Part shown: positions 1-6,454 of the stretch, piece after piece
Layout: every line of letters starts with the position of its first letter
Position numbering within the stretch: the stretch's first letter is position 1
The notes under the pieces: generated by a model
Database searches by the model: none
What the model saw: the letters and a program-made list of their open reading frames with translations, nothing else
What the model was told of the DNA's origin: nothing
NCBI GenBank assembly: GCA_030684755.1
Contig: JAUXXN010000029.1
Coordinates: 1-6,854, forward strand
Direction: 5' to 3'
Length of the DNA: 6,854 nucleotides
Origin: Hydrogenophaga sp.
Lineage (GTDB): Bacteria; Pseudomonadota; Gammaproteobacteria; Burkholderiales; Burkholderiaceae_C
Translations under genes and position numbers: made by a program

Positions 1-1
1 G

Positions 2-388
2 CGCTTTGAAACGCCCAGCGCCAGCCACGCCGTGCGCCTGCTGCGCGTGGCGCCCACCGTCACCGCGCCCGCCCGCACCCAGGCCGCTCGCCTGGCGTTC
101 ACCGAACCCGCCACCGCGCCCACGGCCGGCACCAGCGGTACCCTTCGTTGGACGACAAATGCCCCGCACTTGCCCCCCAGCCTCATGGTGCAGCGCCAAA
201 ACGTGCTCGGTGTGTTTGTGCAGCAAGGCAGTGGCACCCAGGCCACGGCGCGCTTTGTGCCCCTGCCCGGCGCGCAAGAAGGCCGCGCCAGCGCCGTGGC
301 CTTGCCGGCCGACACGCGGGTGATCGTGCGTGGCCAGGCGGCGCTGCAACACGGGCAAGCCATTGACGCGCAGGCCGCAGGCCAGTGA
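2..388 (+). CDS. RND efflux periplasmic adaptor subunit, C-terminal part (cut by left window edge)
   Basis: The reading frame is open from the left edge and gives the last 128 residues of a protein. The composition suits the beta-barrel and membrane-proximal domains of RND periplasmic adaptors (membrane fusion proteins of the AcrA/HlyD type). It has short beta-strand-like segments, a conserved-looking VLGVFVQQG strand, then an ALPADTRVIVRGQAALQHGQAI ending pattern, which matches the family habit of closing with 'g L ... G d x V ... G ... L ... G q x V'. Such adaptors bridge the inner-membrane pump to an outer-membrane channel in the periplasm. The N-terminal lipoprotein or signal sequence, hairpin and lipoyl domains would lie left of the window. 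The stop is 12 bases before the permease start, so the two genes are almost certainly co-transcribed. The family call rests on this weakly conserved tail plus the permease neighbour; the substrate is unknown. Confidence 0.8.
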   Translation, partial: RFETPSASHAVRLLRVAPTVTAPARTQAARLAFTEPATAPTAGTSGTLRWTTNAPHLPPSLMVQRQNVLGVFVQQGSGTQATARFVPLPGAQEGRASAVALPADTRVIVRGQAALQHGQAIDAQAAGQ

Positions 389-400
389 GGCGGAGCTCCC

Positions 401-3400
401 ATGACATTCATGCGCGCCCTGCTCACCAACCACCCGTTGGCTAACATCGCCTTTGTGGTGGTGCTGCTGCTCGGGCTGGTCAGCTACAACAGCATGCCCC
501 GCGAGCAAGACCCAGAGGTCAACTTCAACTGGGTCAGCGTCACCGCCGTGCTGCCCGGGGCCAGCGCCGAAGAGGTGGAACGCCTCATCACCAACCCGCT
601 GGAGGACGGCATCAAGGGCGTGGCCGACGTGCGCTTTGTCATCAGCAATTCGCGCGAAAACGTGGCCAGCCTGCTGGTGCGGTTCCGCGAAATCAACGAG
701 CGCACCTTTGACAAGCGCATGGCCGACCTGCGCCGCGAAATTCAAAACAAAGCAGCCAGCGAACTGCCCCGCGAAGCACGCGATCCGATGATTTTGGAGA
801 TCACCACCAGCAACGGCTTTCCCACCGCCGCGCTCATGCTGCTGGGCCAGGCCGACGACGAAACCCTGCGCCAGAACGCCCGGCGCATCAAAGCCGACCT
901 GGAGCGCTTGGGCGGTGTGGACCAGGTGTACGCCTCCGGCCTGCGTGAGCCTGAAATTTTGATCAGCCCCAACGCCCAGGCGCTGGCCGCGCGTGGCCTG
1001 CTGGCGTCCGACGTGGCCGACACCGTGTCGGCTTGGTGGCGCGACACCTCGGGCGGCACCTTGAAAACGCAAAACGGCGCGTGGTCCATCAGCGTCAAAG
1101 GTGTGATCACCGACCCGCAGGCGCTCGAAGGCCTGCCGGTGGCTTCCAGCCTGCGCCCCGGCGTCTCGGCCCGGCTCGGCGAGGTGGCGCGGATTGAGCG
1201 TGCCCGCGCCCCGGCCTCGCAATACGCCGCGTCCAACGGCCAGCCCGCCGTGTCGTTGGCTGTCACCAAAAAGTCGGGCACCAACACGCTGGAGCTGGTG
1301 GACCGCCTCAACGCCTACTTGGCCAGCCAAAACAGCGTGCTCGCCGCATCCGGCCTGCAACTGGTGCTGACCGACGACCAAACCGTGCCCACCCGCGACG
1401 CCATCAACGTGATGCAAACCAACGCGCTTGTGGGCATGTTTATGGTGCTGGTGGTGTGCTGGGCGTTTTTGGGCTGGCGCATTGGCTTGCTGGTCACGCT
1501 GGGCATTCCGTTTTCGCTGTTGGGCACCTTTGCCGTGCTCGGCGCCATGGGCTACACGGTCAACGTGTCGGTGCTGCTGGGCGTGGTGATTGCGCTGGGC
1601 ATGCTGGTGGACGACGCGGTGGTGGTGGTCGAATCCATTTTTTACCGCATGCAGCGCGGCCAGCAGGCGCTGGCGGCCAGTTTGGACGCGATTGGCGAGG
1701 TCTGGAAACCGGTGCTGGCCTCGGTGGCCACCACCATGGCGGCGTTTTTGCCGCTCATGCTGCTGCCCGGCATTGTGGGCAAGTTCATGTTCATCATTCC
1801 TTTTGTGGTCACGCTGGCGTTGGCCATTTCGCTCATTGAAGCGTTTTGGATGATGCCGGTGCACGTCAGCGCCATTGGTGTGCGTTTTGACCGCCCATCC
1901 AAGGTGCAAGCTTGGCGCGAACGGTTCAACCGAGGCATTCGCCTGCGCTATGGGCAAGCGCTGGGCTATGTGTTGCGCAGGCCCAAACGCTCGGCGCTGG
2001 TGAGCAGTTTGGCGGTGGCGGCGGCGGTGGCGCTGCTGGTCACGGGTGTGATTCGGGTGCAGTTCTTCGCCTTTGACCCGATCCGCGCGTTCTACGTCAA
2101 CGTGGACATGCCCCAAACCGCTTCGCTAGAAGACACGCTGACGGAGACCCAGCGCGTGGAAGCGGCGGTGCGCGAGCAGCTGCGCGGCGTGGGGCTGGAC
2201 GGCGAAGCGCGGGCCGTCACGTCCACCGCTGGGTTGAAGTTCACCGAAACCGAGCCGGTGTATGGCGATTTGTACGGTCAGGTGTTCGTGTCGCTGAACC
2301 CGCGCACCGACGACGCGCGCGAGGTGCAGCAGGTGGTGGAAGACATGCGCCAGCGCATTGAAAGCCTGAGCGGCCCAGGCCGCAAGAGCTTCACCGTGCT
2401 CTCGGGCGGCCCACCAGCGGGCAAGGCCATCAGCGTGAAGGTGCGCGGCGACGATTTCGACCAGATTCAGGCCGCCGCCGACGCGCTCAAAACCATCGTA
2501 GCCGCCGTGCCCGGTGCCAAAGACGTGCAAGACGACAACCTGCCCGGACGCGACCAGTTGCAACTGCGGCTGGACCGCGACGCCCTGCGCGAGGCCGGGC
2601 TGAACGCCGCGCAAGTGGCGCGCTTGGTGCGCTTGGCGGTGGACGGCGAGGTGGTGGCTTTCACCCGCGACGAGGGCGACAAGATTGAGCTGCGCGTGCG
2701 CTCCGACCAAGCCCTGCGCGGCCCCGGCGAACTGCGCGCCGACCCGGCCAGCTTGCTGGACGAACCCATCGCCCTGCCTAACGGCCAAACCACCCGCTTG
2801 GGTGCGTTGGTACAAGCCGAAGCAGCGCCCGGGCGCGGCTTTATCCGCCACTACAACCTGCGCCGCACCACCACGGTCGAGGCCAACTTGGACAAAGAAA
2901 TCACCGACACCAAGGTGGCCAACGACCTGATCAAGGCCGGTTGGGAAACCATCCGCGCCCAACACCCGGGCGTGGATCTGGACTTTTCGGGCGAATTGGA
3001 GGACATCGAAGAAAGCCTGGCCGCTATGCAAAAGCTGTTTCTTCTGGGCGTGGGCATCATTTATTTGATTCTGGCCGCGCAGTTCAAAAGCTACTGGCAA
3101 CCGCTGATGATTTTGGTCACCGTGCCGTTGGCCTTCACCGGCGTGGCTTTTGGTCTGGCCATTTCCAACAACCCGCTGTCGCTCTACACGCTGTACGGCG
3201 TGATCGCGCTCACCGGCATCGCGGTGAACTCGGCCATCGTGCTCATTGACGCCGCCAACGACCGCATGCAACGCGGCATGAGCACCATCCACGCCATCAT
3301 CCAGGCGGCGCGCCGCCGTGTGGTGCCCATTCTCATCACCACCACCACCACCATCGGCGGCCTGTTTTCGCTGGCCTTTGGCATCGGCGGACAAAGCCTG

Positions 3401-3559
3401 CTGTGGGGGCCGGTGGCCGCCAGCATCGTCTGGGGCCTGGCGTTTTCGACCGTGCTGACCTTGTTTGTGGTGCCGCTGCTATTTTTGGCGTTCATGCGGC
3501 CCAAGAAAACAAAGCCTGCGGCACGTTCGTGGGCATTTTGGCGCCGGGGTCGCGCTTGA
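401..3559 (+). CDS. RND-family efflux transporter permease (inner-membrane pump subunit)
   Basis: This 1052-residue protein has the usual RND pump length and layout: one membrane segment near residues 12-28, a large periplasmic porter loop (about 30-335), five segments between about 338 and 485, a seventh near 532-550, a second periplasmic loop (about 551-875), and five final segments from about 878 to 1030. The proton-relay aspartates D404-D405 lie in the fourth segment within GMLVDDAVVVVE, matching AcrB D407/D408. By motif alignment R973 and T980 match AcrB R971 and T978, but AcrB K940 is replaced by N943 (GIAVNSAIVLID), as I recall is common in RND branches outside the AcrB type. The start at 401 has a CGGAG Shine-Dalgarno at 391-395, five bases away; an in-frame ATG at 410 is less well placed. 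It pairs with the adaptor upstream. No outer-membrane channel gene follows, so one would come from upstream or elsewhere. Substrate cannot be inferred. Confidence 0.95.
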   Translation: MTFMRALLTNHPLANIAFVVVLLLGLVSYNSMPREQDPEVNFNWVSVTAVLPGASAEEVERLITNPLEDGIKGVADVRFVISNSRENVASLLVRFREINERTFDKRMADLRREIQNKAASELPREARDPMILEITTSNGFPTAALMLLGQADDETLRQNARRIKADLERLGGVDQVYASGLREPEILISPNAQALAARGLLASDVADTVSAWWRDTSGGTLKTQNGAWSISVKGVITDPQALEGLPVASSLRPGVSARLGEVARIERARAPASQYAASNGQPAVSLAVTKKSGTNTLELVDRLNAYLASQNSVLAASGLQLVLTDDQTVPTRDAINVMQTNALVGMFMVLVVCWAFLGWRIGLLVTLGIPFSLLGTFAVLGAMGYTVNVSVLLGVVIALGMLVDDAVVVVESIFYRMQRGQQALAASLDAIGEVWKPVLASVATTMAAFLPLMLLPGIVGKFMFIIPFVVTLALAISLIEAFWMMPVHVSAIGVRFDRPSKVQAWRERFNRGIRLRYGQALGYVLRRPKRSALVSSLAVAAAVALLVTGVIRVQFFAFDPIRAFYVNVDMPQTASLEDTLTETQRVEAAVREQLRGVGLDGEARAVTSTAGLKFTETEPVYGDLYGQVFVSLNPRTDDAREVQQVVEDMRQRIESLSGPGRKSFTVLSGGPPAGKAISVKVRGDDFDQIQAAADALKTIVAAVPGAKDVQDDNLPGRDQLQLRLDRDALREAGLNAAQVARLVRLAVDGEVVAFTRDEGDKIELRVRSDQALRGPGELRADPASLLDEPIALPNGQTTRLGALVQAEAAPGRGFIRHYNLRRTTTVEANLDKEITDTKVANDLIKAGWETIRAQHPGVDLDFSGELEDIEESLAAMQKLFLLGVGIIYLILAAQFKSYWQPLMILVTVPLAFTGVAFGLAISNNPLSLYTLYGVIALTGIAVNSAIVLIDAANDRMQRGMSTIHAIIQAARRRVVPILITTTTTIGGLFSLAFGIGGQSLLWGPVAASIVWGLAFSTVLTLFVVPLLFLAFMRPKKTKPAARSWAFWRRGRA

Positions 3560-3576
3560 TAGTCTCAGCCCAACCC

Positions 3577-3631
3577 CAGTAGCCGGAGCTTCCAGCTCCG
3601 GTTCATCTGGAGCTGGAATCTCCAGCTACTG
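3577..3631. repeat. REP-like inverted pair (BIME-type element): two head-to-head GTAG-hairpin units
   Basis: Two 25-base units face each other across a five-base spacer (3602-3606). The plus-strand unit is 3577-3601 and the minus-strand unit is 3607-3631; read in their own directions they agree at 22 of 25 positions. Each starts with CAGTAG, so GTAG sits at 3579-3582 and, as CTAC on the plus strand, at 3626-3629. Each then continues into its own palindrome. In unit 1 (3583-3601) this is a perfect 8-bp stem with a TCC loop; in unit 2 (3607-3625) it is a 6-bp stem with a 7-base loop. GTAG at the foot of an imperfect palindrome is the known hallmark of REP sequences mobilised by RAYT (REP-associated tyrosine) transposases. 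The whole can also fold into one long stem, which could end or protect the efflux-operon transcript. No U-run follows, so it is not a canonical intrinsic terminator. Genome-wide copies cannot be seen here. Confidence 0.65.
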
Positions 3632-3668
3632 AATCCATCTGGTTTGGCTGATTACACTCAGAGCGCCC

Positions 3669-4535
3669 ATGAATCCACAAGACTACGTTCAACAAAAAGC
3701 CGCCGCCTCGGGCAGCAGTTGTTATTACGCCTTTCTGTTTTTGCCGCCCGAGCGGCGCGCAGCCATCACCGCGTTTTACGCCTTCTGCCGCGAGGTGGAC
3801 GACGTGGTGGATGAAATCCAAGACCCCGGCGTGGCCCAAACCACGCTGGCTTGGTGGCGGCAGGAGGTGGCAAAGGCCTTTGCGGGCGAGCCCAGCCACC
3901 CGGTGACGCTGGCGCTGATGCCGCACACGGCCCCTTTTGGCATTGAGGCGCGGCACTTGCTGGCGGTGATTGACGGTTGCCAAATGGACTTGGACCAAAA
4001 CCGTTATTTCGATTTTCCCAACCTGCAGCAATACTGCCACTTGGTGGCGGGTGTGGTGGGCGAGGTGGCTGCGCGCATTTTTGGCCAGACCGTACCCGAA
4101 ACCACGGCCTTCGCGCACCGGTTGGGCCTGGCGTTTCAGCTCACCAATATCATCCGCGACGTGGGCGAAGACGCCACCCGCGGGCGCGTTTACCTGCCGG
4201 TGAACGAGTTACAGCGCTTTGACGTGAAAGCCCACGAACTGCTCAAACGCGGCAAAGCGCCGGGCACCGATGCGGCGGACTTTCAGCGCCGCTTCACCGC
4301 GCTGATGCAGTTTCAGTGCGAACGCGCCCTGAGCACTTACGCAGAAGCGCTGGCCCTGCTGCCCGAAGCCGACCGCCGTAACCAGAAACCCGGCCTGATG
4401 ATGGCCAGCATCTACCGCACCCTGCTGCAAGAAATTGCCGCCGACCCGATGCTGGTGCTGACCCAGCGGGTGAGCCTGACACCGCTGCGCAAGTTTTGGC
4501 TGGCGTGGAAGGTGCAGGCGTTGGGGCGGCTGTAG
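3669..4535 (+). CDS. hpnD: Presqualene diphosphate synthase (HpnD)
   Basis: This is a 288-residue all-alpha prenyl synthase of the squalene/phytoene synthase family, at the usual HpnD length. HpnD joins two farnesyl diphosphates head to head to give presqualene diphosphate, the first step of the HpnD-HpnC-HpnE route to squalene. The two Mg-binding aspartate motifs are complete: D44-D45-V-V-D48 in the first and N160-I-I-R-D164-V-G-E-D168 in the second, followed by RGRVYLP (171-177). The N-terminal SGSSCYYAFLFLPPERR region is typical of HpnD. The ATG at 3669 starts directly before the conserved MNPQDYVQQKAA opening; only a weak AGAG (3660-3663) precedes it. A phytoene synthase (CrtB) is the main alternative, but HpnE downstream favours hopanoid-type squalene synthesis. 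No hpnC adjoins it, which is unusual. The only separation from the efflux operon is a 109-base gap with a hairpin repeat; I see no strong promoter there. Confidence 0.9.
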   Translation: MNPQDYVQQKAAASGSSCYYAFLFLPPERRAAITAFYAFCREVDDVVDEIQDPGVAQTTLAWWRQEVAKAFAGEPSHPVTLALMPHTAPFGIEARHLLAVIDGCQMDLDQNRYFDFPNLQQYCHLVAGVVGEVAARIFGQTVPETTAFAHRLGLAFQLTNIIRDVGEDATRGRVYLPVNELQRFDVKAHELLKRGKAPGTDAADFQRRFTALMQFQCERALSTYAEALALLPEADRRNQKPGLMMASIYRTLLQEIAADPMLVLTQRVSLTPLRKFWLAWKVQALGRL

Positions 4536-4569
4536 GGTGTTGGCCCGCGTGCTGGGCGCCAACCACCCT
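4534..4569. terminator. Candidate hairpin between convergent hpnD and HiPIP genes
   Basis: The arm at 4534-4544 (AGGGTGTTGGC) pairs with 4558-4569 to form an 11-bp stem with one bulged C (4563 or 4564) and a 13-base loop. The left arm overlaps the last two bases of the hpnD stop codon. Its position between two genes whose transcripts run towards each other suits a shared transcription end. No T-run directly follows on either strand; the nearest on the plus strand is TTTTT at 4592-4596, over 20 bases on. It is therefore not a textbook intrinsic terminator, and the role is inferred from position and stem strength. Confidence 0.4.
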
Positions 4570-4594
4570 GAAAGCATCCATTCAGTCCGCCTTT

Positions 4595-4915
4595 TTAACC
4601 CGCCTTTTTCACGTAAGCGCTGCACCAGCCGTTACCGGCTACCGCCTTGCCCGGGAAAATGGCGCAAGGGCCTGAAGCGTCGGTCGCTTTGGCTGCATAG
4701 AGCTGGCAATTGCTGCACTTTTGGGCAGCGGCATGCTTGGGGTATTTTTTTCCATCCACTTTGGTGGTGTCGGCCAAGTAACCCAGCGAAACCGCTTGGG
4801 CATCTTTCTCATTCACCAGGGGAGCGCCCTGGGCTTGGGCGGTTGCCACAGCGGCCAGCAGGGAGCTGCCAGCGGCGACTTGCATCATGAACACACGACG
4901 GGTTGAACGCATCAT
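4595..4915 (-). CDS. High-potential iron-sulfur protein (HiPIP), Tat-exported
   Basis: This is a 106-residue small electron carrier. HiPIPs hold one [4Fe-4S] cluster in the periplasm and pass electrons, typically from the cytochrome bc1 complex to a reaction centre or terminal oxidase. The N-terminus is a twin-arginine signal: TRRVFMMQ with R6-R7, then a hydrophobic stretch and a likely cut after AQA (residues 26-28), which leaves about 78 mature residues. The four cluster cysteines are C67, C70, C84 and C98 in the family arrangement KCSNC...GPC...GWC, preceded by the diagnostic LGYLADTTKVD. The start at 4915 was chosen over an in-frame ATG at 4942 because AAGG (4922-4925) sits six bases before it and the Tat signal begins there; 4912 is a second adjacent ATG. 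It lies between hpnD and hpnE on the opposite strand, so it has its own transcript. Rhodoferax and Rubrivivax HiPIPs are well known relatives, in line with a Burkholderiales host. Confidence 0.93.
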   Translation of the reverse strand: MMRSTRRVFMMQVAAGSSLLAAVATAQAQGAPLVNEKDAQAVSLGYLADTTKVDGKKYPKHAAAQKCSNCQLYAAKATDASGPCAIFPGKAVAGNGWCSAYVKKAG

Positions 4916-5071
4916 TGAAAACCTTAAAAAATAGCATGCCAAATAGCGATGTCATGCTGCCGCTCTCACATTAACGCGGCCTTAAGGTTCGCAACTGGCC
5001 ACGAAAAAAACCATCTTGACCGCCCCAACATGGAACGCAACACACCGAACCGCTGCATAGGACAACCCAGT
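4916..5071. other. Divergent intergenic region between HiPIP gene and hpnE
   Basis: These 156 bases must hold the promoters for both divergently transcribed genes. An 8-base inverted repeat AACCTTAA / TTAAGGTT lies at 4920-4927 and 4982-4989, and the second copy overlaps a perfect palindrome CCTTAAGG (4980-4987). A TTGACC at 5016-5021 resembles a sigma-70 -35 element facing hpnE, but no good -10 follows at 16-18 bases. The hpnE frame happens to stay open through most of this stretch from 4949, but the translated part has no family character. AGGA at 5059-5062 is the probable hpnE ribosome site, nine bases before its ATG. Confidence 0.45.
4922..4925 (-). promoter_or_regulatory. Ribosome binding site of the HiPIP gene
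   Basis: Read on the minus strand this is AAGG, followed by six bases (TTTTCA) and then two adjacent ATG codons (4915 and 4912). It sets the start at 4915 and rules out the longer in-frame version from 4942, which would put non-Tat residues before the twin-arginine motif. No AG-rich motif at suitable distance supports the longer start. Confidence 0.6.
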
Positions 5072-6433
5072 ATGAAACTCGCCATCGTCGGTGCAGGCTG
5101 GGCCGGCATGGCCGCTGCGGTGGAGGCTGCAGGCGCGGGCTGGCACGTGACCCTGTTTGAAGCCACACGCACGCTCGGTGGCCGCGCCCGCGCCCTGCCC
5201 GCGCAGCGGCCCGACGGCGTGGCGCTCACGCTCGACAACGGCCAACACATCCTCATTGGCGCCTACGCAGAGACGCTGGCACTCATGCAGCGCGTGGGCG
5301 TGTCACCCGGCGAAGCGCTGCTGTGCCTGCCGCTGGCCCTGCCCTACCCCGATGGCTCGGGCCTGCAAACGCCCAACTGGGCCGCCCGTTGGCCCGCGCC
5401 CCTAGACGCCGTGGCGGCCATTGCCACGGCACGCGGCTGGCGCTGGGCCGATCGTTGGGCGCTCATTCGCGCATCGCTGGCTTGGCAACGCGCTGGTTTT
5501 GCCTGTGCGCCCCAGCTCACCGTGGCCCGCCTGTGTGCCGCGCTGCCCCAGCGGGTGATGGACGAACTGATTGAGCCGCTGTGCGTGTCGGCACTCAACC
5601 TGCCCGCCGCCCAGGCCAGCGCCCAGGTGTTTCTGTGCGTCATGCGCGACGCGCTGTTTGGCACCGGTTTCGGCGGCTGGGCTGCGTCCAGCCTGCTGCT
5701 GCCCCGCACCGACCTGAGCGCCTTGCTGCCCAACGCCGCTGCCCAATGGCTGCAAACGCAACACAGCGGCAGCACGCAGCTGCGCCTGGGTACCCGGGTG
5801 CTGGGCTTGCAAGCCTTGGCCGGTGGGTGGCAGTTGCACGGCAGCGGCTGGCAAGAGCGCTTTGACCGCGTGGTCTGGGCCACCGCAGCCAGCCCCGCCG
5901 CCCAAGCCATGCGCCAAGCCGCCCACGGCACGCCAACCGAAACCCCGGCCCTGGCCGAAGCCTTGAACCGCTGGGCCGATACCACCGACGCGCTGCACTT
6001 CACCGCCATCACCACCGTGTACGCCTGGGCGCCCGGTGTGCGCCTGGCCTCGCCCATGCTGGCCTTGCGCGCCACACCCAACGCCCACGCAGCACCCGCC
6101 CAGTTTGTGTTTGACCGTGGCCAACTCAACCCACACGACGCCAGCGCGCAAGGCGTGCTGGCCTTTGTGATCAGCGCCAGCGAAGGCGAACGCGACGAGC
6201 TGCAGGCCCGCGTGTTGCAACAAGCGGCGCAACAGTTGGGCTTGCACCAGCTTCAACCCCTGCAAACCGTGGTGGACAAACGCGCCACCTTTGCCTGCAC
6301 GCCCGGCCTGCAGCGCCCCGGCCAGGCCATTGCGCCGGGTCTGTGGGCAGCAGGCGACTATGTGGACGGTCCCTACCCCGCCACATTGGAGGCAGCCGTG
6401 CGCAGCGGACTGGCGGCTGCGCGGGCGCTTTGA
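5072..6433 (+). CDS. hpnE: Hydroxysqualene dehydroxylase / FAD-dependent squalene-forming oxidoreductase (HpnE)
   Basis: This is a 453-residue flavin enzyme of the amine oxidase/phytoene desaturase fold. HpnE reductively removes the hydroxyl of hydroxysqualene to give squalene, the last step of the HpnD-HpnC-HpnE route feeding hopanoid synthesis. The FAD-binding Rossmann motif starts at the N-terminus (G7-A-G9-W-A-G12), with ribose-binding E30, then L-G-G-R-A-R (35-40) and DNGQHILIGAY (55-65), which is characteristic of the HpnE group. The C-terminal FAD motif is LWAAGDYVDGPYPATLEAAV (424-443). The start at 5072 places the Rossmann strand right after the initiator (MKLAIVGAGWAG) and has AGGA nine bases upstream; in-frame ATGs at 4949 and 5030 would add residues without family character. 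Carotenoid desaturases are longer relatives and less likely with hpnD nearby. The electron donor of HpnE is not shown by the sequence. The gene converges with the YhaN-like gene, leaving 21 bases and no visible terminator hairpin. Confidence 0.9.
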   Translation: MKLAIVGAGWAGMAAAVEAAGAGWHVTLFEATRTLGGRARALPAQRPDGVALTLDNGQHILIGAYAETLALMQRVGVSPGEALLCLPLALPYPDGSGLQTPNWAARWPAPLDAVAAIATARGWRWADRWALIRASLAWQRAGFACAPQLTVARLCAALPQRVMDELIEPLCVSALNLPAAQASAQVFLCVMRDALFGTGFGGWAASSLLLPRTDLSALLPNAAAQWLQTQHSGSTQLRLGTRVLGLQALAGGWQLHGSGWQERFDRVVWATAASPAAQAMRQAAHGTPTETPALAEALNRWADTTDALHFTAITTVYAWAPGVRLASPMLALRATPNAHAAPAQFVFDRGQLNPHDASAQGVLAFVISASEGERDELQARVLQQAAQQLGLHQLQPLQTVVDKRATFACTPGLQRPGQAIAPGLWAAGDYVDGPYPATLEAAVRSGLAAARAL

Positions 6434-6454
6434 GCGCACCAACCACCCGGCACC

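Noticed and set aside
3337..3355. Run of ACC triplets in the RND gene
   Set aside because: It encodes the threonine-rich part of the eleventh membrane segment (T980-T984) and is explained by the protein.
2126..3394. Long minus-strand open frame of 422 codons inside the RND permease gene
   Set aside because: It is fully antisense to a well-supported gene in GC-rich DNA. Its translation is rich in His, Gln, Gly and Ala with no recognisable fold, as expected of a shadow frame.
401..3559. RND permease as HpnN, the hopanoid transporter
   Set aside because: Proximity to hpnD invites the idea, but the 1052-residue length, the partner adaptor gene and the HAE-type motifs fit a tripartite efflux pump, not the shorter HpnN/MMPL-type transporter.
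3649..3668. Promoter for hpnD with TACACT as a -10 box (3653-3658)
   Set aside because: No matching -35 element lies 16-18 bases upstream and the leader would be only a few bases long, so the match is not convincing.
4595..4915. HiPIP as the electron donor to HpnE
   Set aside because: The HiPIP is sent to the periplasm by the Tat route and has a high reduction potential, whereas HpnE has no export signal and needs a reductant. Adjacency alone does not support the link.
4928..4955. Sigma-70-like promoter for the HiPIP gene (ATGACA, 16 bases, TATTTT on the minus strand)
   Set aside because: The boxes and spacing look fair, but transcription would start at about 4921, leaving the AAGG ribosome site (4922-4925) outside the transcript.
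4949..5071. N-terminal extension of hpnE from the upstream in-frame ATG codons at 4949 or 5030
   Set aside because: The extra residues resemble no HpnE N-terminus, and the Rossmann strand starts directly at the 5072 ATG, which has a suitable AGGA upstream.
5402..6442. Minus-strand open frame of 346 codons opposite hpnE
   Set aside because: It is antisense to hpnE, has low-complexity Gly/Ala/Gln-rich translation and shows no motif; it is a codon-bias artefact.
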